DNA of 64,000 nt from JBBRRP01 sp038251425 (GTDB lineage Bacteria; Myxococcota_A; Polyangia; Polyangiales; Polyangiaceae). The stretch spans positions 4,784-68,783 of the forward strand of contig JBBSBI010000009.1 of the NCBI GenBank assembly GCA_038251425.1, read 5' to 3'. Position 1 is the first letter of the stretch, and each line of letters starts with the position of its first letter. The position numbers and the translations under genes were made by a program. Under the pieces are notes generated by a model. That model saw only the letters and a program-made list of their open reading frames with translations, was not told the origin of the DNA and ran no database searches. Positions 9,138-17,500 of the stretch are shown here, one piece after another.

Positions 9138-9907
9138 GCATCGTGGCATCCACCCAGGCGCTGACGGTCCGTTATGGCTCGCGGACAGCGTTGTTCAGGG
9201 TTAATCTGGATTTGTATGCCGGCGAGTTCGTCAGTGTCGTGGGACCGAATGGCGCCGGGAAGAGCACGCTGCTCAAGGCGCTAGCGGGGCTGATTCCCGC
9301 TTCATCAGGCCGCGTTTCCCGCGCATCAGCCGAAGCCCAGAAGCTAGCCTACCTTGCTCAGTCCGAGCGCTTGCCCGGCGATTTCTCGGCGCGTGAGCTG
9401 GTCGAGCTGGGCCGCATCGCTCACTCGGGATTGTGGCGCCGGCTCAGCACGAGGGACGAGCTCGCAGTCGAGGATGCCATGCGCCGAACTTCGACCCTGG
9501 AGCTAGCAGATCGGGAGCTGCGTTCACTGTCGGGTGGCGAGCAGCAGCGCGTGGCTCTGGCTCGAGCGCTGGCACAGGAACCGAGGCTCCTGCTGCTAGA
9601 CGAGCCGACCAGTCATCTTGACCTGCGCCACCAAGCTGAGTTGCTGGCGGTGGTGCGCCGCGAGGCCGAGGGCGGGACGTGCGTCGTCGTCGTCCTGCAC
9701 GACCTCAGTCTCGCCGCGCAAACGGACCGCTGCGTCGTGTTGGCCGGCGGCGTGCTGCGTGCTCAGGGCCGCCCTGATGCCGTCCTCAACGCTGAGTCTC
9801 TGTCGCAGATCTACGAAACGCCTATTGAGGTCGTGCGCACGCATTCTGGCGAATTTGCTGTGATTTCTACGCGCTTTGCGCCAACCAACTCGGGAGCTAC
9901 AACCTGA
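9134..9907 (+). CDS. btuD: Cobalamin ABC transporter ATPase BtuD
   Basis: Cytoplasmic ATPase that powers BtuC. Walker A is GPNGAGKST, the ABC signature is LSGGEQQRVALARAL, Walker B is LLLLDEPTSHLDL, and the switch histidine is in VVVLHDLSLA. The length of 257 aa is normal for the FecE/BtuD class. ATG 9134 overlaps the btuC stop; a GTG at 9113 would extend it into btuC and is less likely. The stop overlaps the cobU start by one base. Confidence 0.93.
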   Translation: MSIVASTQALTVRYGSRTALFRVNLDLYAGEFVSVVGPNGAGKSTLLKALAGLIPASSGRVSRASAEAQKLAYLAQSERLPGDFSARELVELGRIAHSGLWRRLSTRDELAVEDAMRRTSTLELADRELRSLSGGEQQRVALARALAQEPRLLLLDEPTSHLDLRHQAELLAVVRREAEGGTCVVVVLHDLSLAAQTDRCVVLAGGVLRAQGRPDAVLNAESLSQIYETPIEVVRTHSGEFAVISTRFAPTNSGATT

Positions 9908-10452
9908 TGCGAAATAAGATTGTGCTGATCGGTGGCGGGGTGCGGTCCGGCAAGAGCTCCCTGGCGCTGGAGCTGGCCCGAGGTCTCGGCGAGAAAAGAG
10001 CCTTCATTGCGACGGCGACCCGCTCGGACGCGGAGATGGACGCGCGCATCGATCGCCACCAACAGGACCGCCGTGGGCAATACCAGACAATCGAAGAACC
10101 GTTGGAGCTTGGGGAGGCCCTTTTGCAGGTGAAGGCGGATGTGGTGGTCGTGGATTGTGTCACTCACTGGCTCTCCAATCTGCTCCTCCAGAAGCTCGAC
10201 CGCGAAGCCATCCTCACGCGGGTGCAGGTTGTAGCGGACGCACTCGAACAGCGGCGCTGCCATATAGTTCTGGTGACCAACGAGGTCGGTATGAGCGTGC
10301 ACCCGCCCACAGCACTGGGACGCGAATTCGTCGAAGTGTGCGGCTTTGCACATCAACGCTTGGCGCGTGCTTCTGATGAAATCTACTTGGCTGTTCTCGG
10401 CACGCACCTACGTATCAAGCCGGCGCCAGGCACGCTGTTAGGAGACCGCTAA
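9907..10452 (+). CDS. cobU: Bifunctional adenosylcobinamide kinase / adenosylcobinamide-phosphate guanylyltransferase
   Basis: Phosphorylates adenosylcobinamide and then adds GMP, the salvage route by which imported cobinamide enters the nucleotide-loop pathway. The P-loop GGGVRSGKSS is at residues 9-18. The segment MDARIDRHQQDR holds His51, the expected equivalent of the GMP-accepting histidine. DVVVVDCVTHWLSNLL and VTNEVGMSVHP are typical late motifs. The length of 181 aa is normal. The start overlaps btuD by one base. No cobS, cobC or cobO gene is visible in the window, so the rest of the salvage pathway must be elsewhere. Confidence 0.92.
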   Translation: MRNKIVLIGGGVRSGKSSLALELARGLGEKRAFIATATRSDAEMDARIDRHQQDRRGQYQTIEEPLELGEALLQVKADVVVVDCVTHWLSNLLLQKLDREAILTRVQVVADALEQRRCHIVLVTNEVGMSVHPPTALGREFVEVCGFAHQRLARASDEIYLAVLGTHLRIKPAPGTLLGDR

Positions 10453-11127
10453 ATGGCCGAGAAAACCCTACTTTCGTGGAGCAGCGGCAAGGACAGCGCG
10501 TGGGCGCTTCACGTCCTCCGCTCCGACCCAGAGATCGAGGTTGTCGGCCTGCTCACGACCATCAACGAAGAGTTCGCGCGGGTTGCCATGCACGCTGTGC
10601 GCGTCGAGCTGCTGCGCGCTCAAGCGGCGGCTGCGGGGTTACCGCTCATTGAGGTCGGAGTTCCCTGGCCATGCAGCAATGAGAAGTACGAGGCCGCGAT
10701 GGCCGTTGCGATTGAGCAAGCACGAGCTTCGGGGATCACCTTGATGGCATTTGGCGATCTGTTCCTCGAAGACATTCGCCAGTACCGCGTTCAAAAGCTC
10801 GAAGGCACGGGCATTCGGCCCATTTTTCCCCTCTGGGGGCAGCCGACGGATCAACTTGCGCGGGCGATGCTTGACGGTGGCTTGCGTGCTCGCCTGACGT
10901 GCGTCGATCCACGGAAGCTTCCTCACGACTTCGCAGGGCGCGAATTCGACGCAGTGCTGCTCGCCGACTTGCCGGCAAGCGTTGACCCTTGCGGAGAGCG
11001 CGGCGAGTTTCACACCTTTGCGCATGCGGGGCCGATGTTCAGGAAACCAGTGGCTATTCAAACCGGCGAGGTTGTCGAGCGCGACGGCTTCGTCTTTGCG
11101 GATCTAAGATTGAAGGAGGAACCATGA
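10453..11127 (+). CDS. PP-loop ATP pyrophosphatase of the Dph6/ATP_bind_4 family in the B12 operon
   Basis: The N-terminal motif SWSSGKDSAWAL (residues 8-19) is the PP-loop of N-type ATP pyrophosphatases; the whole 224 aa matches the COG2102-type proteins related to archaeal and eukaryotic diphthine-ammonia ligase. Later family features are FGDLFLEDIRQYRVQ and CVDPRKLP. Bacteria lack diphthamide, so the true substrate is unknown. ATG directly follows the cobU stop and its own stop overlaps the next gene by 4 bp, so it is coupled to B12 salvage. An amidation or adenylation step on a corrinoid would fit the chemistry but is only a guess. Confidence 0.8.
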   Translation: MAEKTLLSWSSGKDSAWALHVLRSDPEIEVVGLLTTINEEFARVAMHAVRVELLRAQAAAAGLPLIEVGVPWPCSNEKYEAAMAVAIEQARASGITLMAFGDLFLEDIRQYRVQKLEGTGIRPIFPLWGQPTDQLARAMLDGGLRARLTCVDPRKLPHDFAGREFDAVLLADLPASVDPCGERGEFHTFAHAGPMFRKPVAIQTGEVVERDGFVFADLRLKEEP

Positions 11128-12074
11128 CCGAGCCCGAGCGCATTGTTTCCATGTTGGCGAGCGGTACCGAACTTTTGTGTGCCCTCGGTTTGGGTCATAA
11201 GCTCGTCGGTCGGTCGCACGAATGCGACCACCCGCCTTGGGTGCGCAGCCTACCTGAAGTGAGCCGCCCAACGTTCGCGATTGACGGCACCAGCCGTGAG
11301 ATCGACGACTTGGTACGGGCGCGCCTGCATGCCGGTGAGCCGCTGTACGCAGTCAATGAAACGTTACTCCTTGAGCTAGCGCCTGATTTGTTGGTCACCC
11401 AGACGCATTGCGAAGTGTGCGCCGTGAGCCCGGCAGATTTCGTGCACCACCTGCCGGCCAAGCTGACAAGGCGACCCGTCGTGGCGCTGAGCGGTGGCAC
11501 CCTCGCCGCCATCCTTGAAGGTTTCCTAGAGGTAGCGCAGGCAGTGGGCAGGCCCGAGCGCGGGGTACAGCTCGTTGAGCAGCTCCGCGCGCGCGTTGAC
11601 TCCGTGCGCCAGCGCGTTGCGGGTCTTCCTCGTCTCAAGGTCGTTTGCCTCGAATGGATCGAACCGCCGTTCGCCATGGGCAATTGGGGTCCCGAGTTGG
11701 TTGAAATCGCCGGTGGCGAGAGCCTTCTCGGCACACCCGGCGCGCACTCGACTACCACGCCTTGGCAAGCCGTGCTCGACGCCGATCCCGACGTCCTCCT
11801 CATCACCCCTTGCGGCTTCAACCTGGCCCGCGCCGAGCAAGAGATGCATCTGATCGCCAGCCAACCCGGGTACGATCAGCTCGCTGCCGCGCGCGCTGGC
11901 CAAGTCTTCGTCGCCGACGGGAACCTCTACTTCAATCGCTCCAGCCCCAGCCTGTTCGAAACGCCCGAAATTCTCGCAGAGATGCTGCACCCAGGCGCCT
12001 TCGAACCACGCCACGAAGGCACAGCCTGGCGCCGCTACCGTGGCACACCTTTGGTCGCATCGTCCCCGCTTTGA
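11124..12074 (+). CDS. BtuF-like cobalamin-binding protein lacking a signal peptide
   Basis: The 316-aa product starts MTEPERIVSMLASGTELLCA, the usual opening of B12-binding TroA-like proteins but without an export signal, so it should be cytoplasmic. Further family features are VGRSHECDHPPWV, LAPDLLVTQTHCEVCAVS with two cysteines, and LDADPDVLLITPCGFNL. ATG 11124 overlaps the stop of the PP-loop gene and is preceded by AAGGAGGAACC, a strong ribosome site; an upstream in-frame start at 10989 would lie inside that gene. It is the second BtuF-type protein of the operon and could be a cytoplasmic corrinoid carrier or sensor. The family is certain, the role is not known. Confidence 0.85.
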   Translation: MTEPERIVSMLASGTELLCALGLGHKLVGRSHECDHPPWVRSLPEVSRPTFAIDGTSREIDDLVRARLHAGEPLYAVNETLLLELAPDLLVTQTHCEVCAVSPADFVHHLPAKLTRRPVVALSGGTLAAILEGFLEVAQAVGRPERGVQLVEQLRARVDSVRQRVAGLPRLKVVCLEWIEPPFAMGNWGPELVEIAGGESLLGTPGAHSTTTPWQAVLDADPDVLLITPCGFNLARAEQEMHLIASQPGYDQLAAARAGQVFVADGNLYFNRSSPSLFETPEILAEMLHPGAFEPRHEGTAWRRYRGTPLVASSPL

Positions 12075-12161
12075 GGTGTTGAAGCCCGAGACCGGAGCCG
12101 AGAACAAGCAGCGTCTCGCCTTGCCAAAGCGCACGCGATCGATCTGTGGCAGGCGGACACG

Positions 12162-13953
12162 ATGTTTGGACCTTACGTGCAGCACGGTGGAGGACGGGTC
12201 CACAGTCAGTCCATCGCTTGCATCGACGATGCCAGTCGGCCCTGCCGCCATGGCGAATTCTTCGCAGCCGAGAACACGGACACGCTCATCCAAGCCTTGC
12301 GCAGCTTCGAACCCGTGGACGTAAACAAGATCGTACGCGCCGTAGGGCGCTGCTGCCAAGGCCTGTCCCAGGTGGATCTGTTGCGCGTCGCAACAAAGAC
12401 CATTAGCGGTCTTTACGACGGCGCCACAACGCGCGATCTTGATGCATTATCGATCCGCACAGCCGCCGGGCTCATCGCGGAAGAGCCTGATTATTCTAGA
12501 CTGGCAGCTCGCTTGCTGGGCACTTTTATTGATAAGGAAGTGGCTGGGCAAGAAATCCATTCGTTCTCGCAATCCATCGCTGCAGGACACCGGCACGGCT
12601 TGTTGGCGGCGCGCGTGACGGATTTCGTAGCGGCCAACGCGCGCAAACTGAATGATGCCATACAGCCGAAGCGCAACCACAACTTCGAGTACTTCGGCAT
12701 GCGTACGGTCTATGATCGTTACCTGCTGAAGAACCCTGTTTCCCGCGAGGTCATCGAAACCCCGCAACAGTTCTTCCTGCGCATCGCCTGCGCGATGGCA
12801 AAGGACATCGGTGATGCCCTGGCACTTTACGACCAATTCTCAAGCCTTTCGTATTTGCCCAGTTCACCCACGTTGTTTAACGCCGGGGCAAAATACGAAC
12901 AGTTGTCGTCGTGCTTCCTGCTTGATTCCCCGGCCGACAACTTAGAAGACATCTACAAGAAGTACGCCGCTGTGGCGATGCTGTCTAAGTTTTCAGGGGG
13001 GATCGGTATTGCCTTTCACCGGGTGCGTTCGCGTGGATCACTCATAGCGGGCACCAATGGGCATTCGAACGGCATCGTGCCCTGGCTGAAGACTCTAGAT
13101 TCCAGCGTGGCGGCGGTAAACCAGGGCGGCAAACGCAAAGGGGCTTGTTGTGTTTATCTTGAGCCTTGGCACGCCGACGTTGAGCAGTTTCTTGAACTGC
13201 GAGACAACACCGGCGACGAAGCACAGCGCACCCACAACTTGAATCTGGCGCATTGGATCCCTGATCTGTTCATGCGACGGGTTCAAGAGAATCGTTCGTG
13301 GTCGTTGTTCGACCCCAAGGTGGTGCCGCACCTGCCCGATCTTTTTGGCGACGCCAACGTGCGCGGGCGTATAGAAATGTTCGATAGATGAACCACGTTG
13401 TGGGGCATGTGCACAGAGATTCTTGAGGTCACTTCGGAGGCCGAGAGCGCCGTGTGCAACGTGGGATCAATCAATCTGGGCCGACATATGTTCAACGATG
13501 GAACAGCGTCGTTTGATTTCGCACGACTGGGGCAAACGGTGCGATTGGCCGTTGAGCAACTGGATCGCGTGATCGATCTGAACCACTATCCCATTCCTTC
13601 AACGCAGCGTTCAAATGCCCGGTGGCGCCCCATCGGACTGGGGGTCATGGGGTTGCAAGATGTCTTCTTCCAAATGCGGCTGCCCTTCGACAGCGAAGAA
13701 GCGAAATGCCTGTCGCGCCGGATTCAGGAGGAGATCTATTTTGAGGCACTGTCTACATCGGTCACTTTGGCGGAGTTGCACGGACCCCATACGTCGTTTA
13801 GCGAAACACGCGCAGCGCGAGACGCGCTTCAATTCGACGCTTGGGGGGTGATTCCGGAGGATGCCCAACGTTGGGACCTGCTGCGCGAGCGTATCAAGGC
13901 CGTCGGGCTGCGCAATTCCTTGATGCTGGCGATCGCTCCCACGGCCACCATAA
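12162..13953 (+). pseudogene. nrdA: Decayed class I ribonucleotide reductase alpha subunit
   Basis: The first 409 codons read as NrdA: a degenerate ATP-cone region (residues 50-110), PDYSRLAAR, QLSSCFLLDSPADNLEDIY with the first active-site cysteine, GGKRKGACCVYLEPWHADVE and PHLPDLFGDA. The frame then stops at TGA 13389. The next piece resumes as CTEILEVTSEAESAVCNVGS. Roughly 65 residues expected between these parts, including the asparagine of the NxCxE catalytic site, are missing, so this is an internal deletion. NrdA sequence then ends abruptly after AIAPTATI near 13950 where antitoxin sequence begins; the C-terminal third and redox cysteines are gone. No nrdB is present. The gene cannot make an active B12-independent reductase. 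Confidence 0.88.
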
Positions 13954-14070
13954 CTGGTTCCCGTCACACAGAAGGTCGCCCGGCGTCCAGGTTCCAGCAA
14001 AGGCCAAGTCCTCTACATGGCGGAGGATTTCGATGCGCCGTTGCCCCAGTTTGGAGAATACCAGCGGTGA
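13954..14070 (+). pseudogene. C-terminal remnant of a VapB/Phd-type antitoxin
   Basis: In the frame that ends at TGA 14068-14070 the sequence reads LVPVTQKVARRPGSSKG and then a typical antitoxin tail MAEDFDAPLPQFGEYQR. This is the toxin-binding end of VapB/Phd proteins that pair with PIN toxins. An in-frame TAA at 13951 blocks it and the DNA-binding N-terminal half is replaced by nrdA. ATG 14017 could still yield a 17-residue tail peptide. The stop overlaps the vapC GTG (GTGA), the normal arrangement of such pairs. Confidence 0.75.
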
Positions 14071-14447
14071 AGCTGCTGTTGGATACGCATGCCCTTCTAT
14101 GGTGGGGGGAAGACGAGCCTCGATTAGGAAAAAAAGCGCGCGCAGCGATCGCTGAACACGGGGCCTGTGCCAGTCTTGTCTCCGCTTGGGAGCTTGCGAT
14201 CAAGGTGAGCCTTGGAAAGCTCAGACTCACCAAGTCCTTCGAACGCTACTTTTCCGAACAGCTATTGGATAGCTCCCTCACTCCGCTTCCGATCGAGCTC
14301 CGCCACATCGCGTTCGTCGAAACGATGCCCCATTACCACGGCGATCCATTCGATCGTCTCTTGGCTGCGCAAGCGAGCCTTCTCGGGCTAACGCTAGTCT
14401 CGGCTGATAAGATTTTTACAAAATACAAGGTGAGGCGCCTCTGGTAA
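14067..14447 (+). CDS. vapC: PIN-domain ribonuclease toxin VapC
   Basis: The product is 126 aa when started at GTG 14067. PIN acidic residues are visible: Asp in LLLDTHALLWW (about residue 6), Glu in SAWELAIK, Asp in DPFDRLLAAQA and the late VSADKIF. VapC toxins cut tRNA or rRNA and are held inactive by VapB. The frame is also open upstream into the nrdA remnant, which gave a chimeric reading frame that is not a real protein. The toxin looks intact while the antitoxin is truncated, so it is probably silent, harmless or controlled by another antitoxin. Confidence 0.82.
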   Translation: MKLLLDTHALLWWGEDEPRLGKKARAAIAEHGACASLVSAWELAIKVSLGKLRLTKSFERYFSEQLLDSSLTPLPIELRHIAFVETMPHYHGDPFDRLLAAQASLLGLTLVSADKIFTKYKVRRLW

Positions 14448-14515
14448 TCCACGAAGGGATCGTCTGAGGGAGTTTCGTTCACCCCCGATGGCTGTGACGA
14501 CCACGCGACCTCGCG

Positions 14516-17500
14516 TCAGTAACGTTTTCGCCACACCAGATCGAGGCCAGATTCGCCACGGTCGCCGATCAACGCGGACAGGAACCAGTTGAATTTGAGC
14601 CGGAAATTCAGCGTCAGGAACGTCAGATCGGGCGGCATGCCGGGAGCCGGCGCACCGAGCGCGCGGGTGATCTGCGCAGACACCCTGGGCGAGACTTGAA
14701 TCACGATTTCCGGCCGCGCGCTGCCGGTGCTGGTGTCGATGCGCGTGCTCACGTCGAGATCCGAGATATTCGAAATCGCCTTGTTCAGGCCTTGAGTAGC
14801 AGTGCCGCCGACAGCGCCGACGGCGGTTGCTGCGGTGCCGCTGCCCTGCCCACCGCCCGCGAGCGAACCGTCGGACGAGCCGGTGACGATCAGGCTCAGT
14901 ACCTGATCTTGGGTCAGCGGGGGCTCGGAACGCAGACGGACTTTCAAATTAGCTGCGGTACCGCTGGCGTCCGCGTACACGCGGTGGTTCTCGTCGTCTG
15001 CCGCATCCCACACGGCAGTCGCGACGATGGTCGGGTTTGCGGGATCGCCCGAGAACGTGACAGTTCCGCTCTCGATCTGGAATTGCTTGCCGGAAACATC
15101 GAGGTTGCCACCTTTGACGTCGATTTGCCCGGTCATGGTCATTGGCTCGCCCAGCACCATCGTCAGCTGACCGCCAAGCTGAACTTTGGTCGTGTCGCCC
15201 TGTGCGACCCAAAGCTGATTGCCCAGATTCAGGTTCAAGACCATTGGGTTGTTCTTGCTGGCGTTGGTCTCCCGAAGCGGCTGAAGCGGCAAGGTGACGA
15301 AGCCGCCGTCGCGTTGATAAGTACCGACGCGCACGCCATCGGCCGGCGCCAGATCTTGCAGACTCTGGCTACCCGTATCAGGCACGTGCACGTGAAACTC
15401 GCCCATGTTCACGGCCACAGCTTGCGAGCCCTTGGCTTCACCCGGCCGCACGGCGACGTCGATGGCACCCCAAGTTTGATCAAGCTCTTGGCCGTTCACC
15501 GAGATGGAGATCCGTTCCTTGTTCCCGATGCGCAGCTTCGCGTCTGCGCCCGTCAGATCCAGACCCGAAAAGCGGGCCTCGCCCGTAATGTGAAGCTTGC
15601 CCGTAGTGGCACGGGCGCTCATCTCCTCGAGTTTGGCCTTGCCCGGCTCCAATGACAGCCGGGCCGTGATCTGATCGAAGCGCTGCCCGATAGCTGCAAC
15701 TTGCGCCGAGCCATCTTGCAGATCGACATGTCCGTCGAGCTCCGGCGGGCCGCCGCGGAAGCGCGCATTCAAGTCGCCGTTGATGCGGCCGTCGAGCTCG
15801 CCGAACACCGAGGTCAGGAGCGGGCTGAAGGCGGAGAGCCGCAGCTCTCGAGCCCTCAAGTTGGCATCTGCCGGCATGCGGAGCTCCGGCACGAAGCGGG
15901 CACCCCAAGCCAAGCCGGCGTGCGCCTCGGCCGTGGTTGTGCCTTTGCCTGCGACTTCCAATCGAGCGTCGACCTTCCCCCCGCGCGCGGTGGCCTCGAT
16001 GTGAATGCTGCCGAGATCATTTTTAGCCAGCTTGAGCGACTTCATGTCCAAGTTGACGTCGGCTGTCGCGTCCTTGCCGAAGTTGTCCAGCGAAAGCTTC
16101 CCGCTCAGCTGACCACTCAGTTGCTGATCGTTGGCGGGGGGCAAGAGAGCAATCGGGAAGGCGTCGAATCCGAGGTGGGCGCTGGCGACGAAGTGCGGCG
16201 TCGTGCTGCTCGTTCGATTCAGCCATTCGCTGACGGCGGTTTCGAAATCGATGTCCGCCGTGGCGACATCGTGGTCGCGCGACTTCACACTGCCCGTCAC
16301 TTTGCCTCGGGTGCCCGAATAGGCTGCTTTAAGCGTGACATCGACAGCCTTGCCCTTGGTCCCTACTTGACGGAATTTGCTGATTTTGGCGGAGAGTTTT
16401 AGGTCTGGCGCGTTGAGCGTGCCTTGATAGGCCAGCTCTGCCGTGAGCAAGCCATTGAGGCCAGCTGGGCGAGCTTCCATCGGCAGCTGCTGCAGCCGGC
16501 GTTCGGGCACGGAGACGTGCACCGCGAGTGGCATGTCTCGCCAGTGATGGGTCAGGTCGTCGACGACCGTCGCCATGGGCCCCGTGACCTTGCCCTCGAC
16601 GCTCGCCGAAACGAGCCTGCCGTGGTCGTCAGTGACGTCGAGCTCGAGGTCAGTCTCGCCGGTCTCGCTGTGCGTTACATCCAATTCGACGTCGTAGCCT
16701 TTGATGCTCGTCGGCGCCGCTGCAATCGCTTCTTCTCGGGTCTGAATCTCGGTCTTCGTGTCGCGCGTGCCGGCTAACTCCAGCTCGTGCGTGATCACGT
16801 GGAGGTGCAGCGCGGGCAGGCCCGAGCCGGTATGTGTGCGCTCGACTGCGAAGTCGTATTGGATCGACCCGAGCGCGCGCGCTATTGGAAGTTTCACGTC
16901 CTTGGGCACGAGCTCGAGCAAGTCCTTCAGTTTGATCTGGCCTTGAGCCGTTAACCTGCCGGTCATGTGTGCTGGGTTGGGATCCGTCAGGTCGATGCCG
17001 CGCACCTCCCGTAGCTCGAAGCTCGCCGTTCCTAGTTGCTTGAGATCGGCGCTGACCGTGCCGTCGAGGCGGCCCTGGTTGAGGTGGAAGTCGGCCGTCA
17101 GCGAAGCGTTGCTGATCTTCCCGAGCGTGAGATCCGAGCTCTGTGCGGCCAGACGTAGCTGTGGGTTGCCGGCGGGACGCTCGTAGCTGGCGCTGATCGT
17201 TGCAGTCCCGGTTTTTAACGGCGCGTTCGCGTCGACCAAATGCCAGAGCTTGGCCAAATCGAGCTCGTAGGTCTGAGCGTGCAAGCTCTCCAGGGTGTTG
17301 CCATACACGAGTGAGATGTCTGCTTTTCCTGCACCTTCCAGGTGCAGGCCGCGCACGCTCGTGCGCCCATCTAACACGTTCACTGCCTCGGCCCACACCC
17401 TTAGGTGGGTCGCGCCTTGCTGCAGAGCCACGCTCGGGTGGTCGACGACGATGCCGTGGTCGTTCGAGACGTAGGCGCTGATTTGCAGGTGGCGCTCAGG

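Noticed and set aside
11526..12359. Minus-strand frame of 277 codons opposite the signal-less BtuF gene.
   Set aside because: Mostly antisense to a clear family member, with no ribosome site or recognisable domain.
12162..14447. A single chimeric reading frame NrdA-VapC (13398-14447) could be taken as a fusion protein.
   Set aside because: The vapC GTG at 14067 overlaps the antitoxin stop as in normal pairs, and the region between is antitoxin sequence in another frame, so the fusion is an artefact of a deletion.
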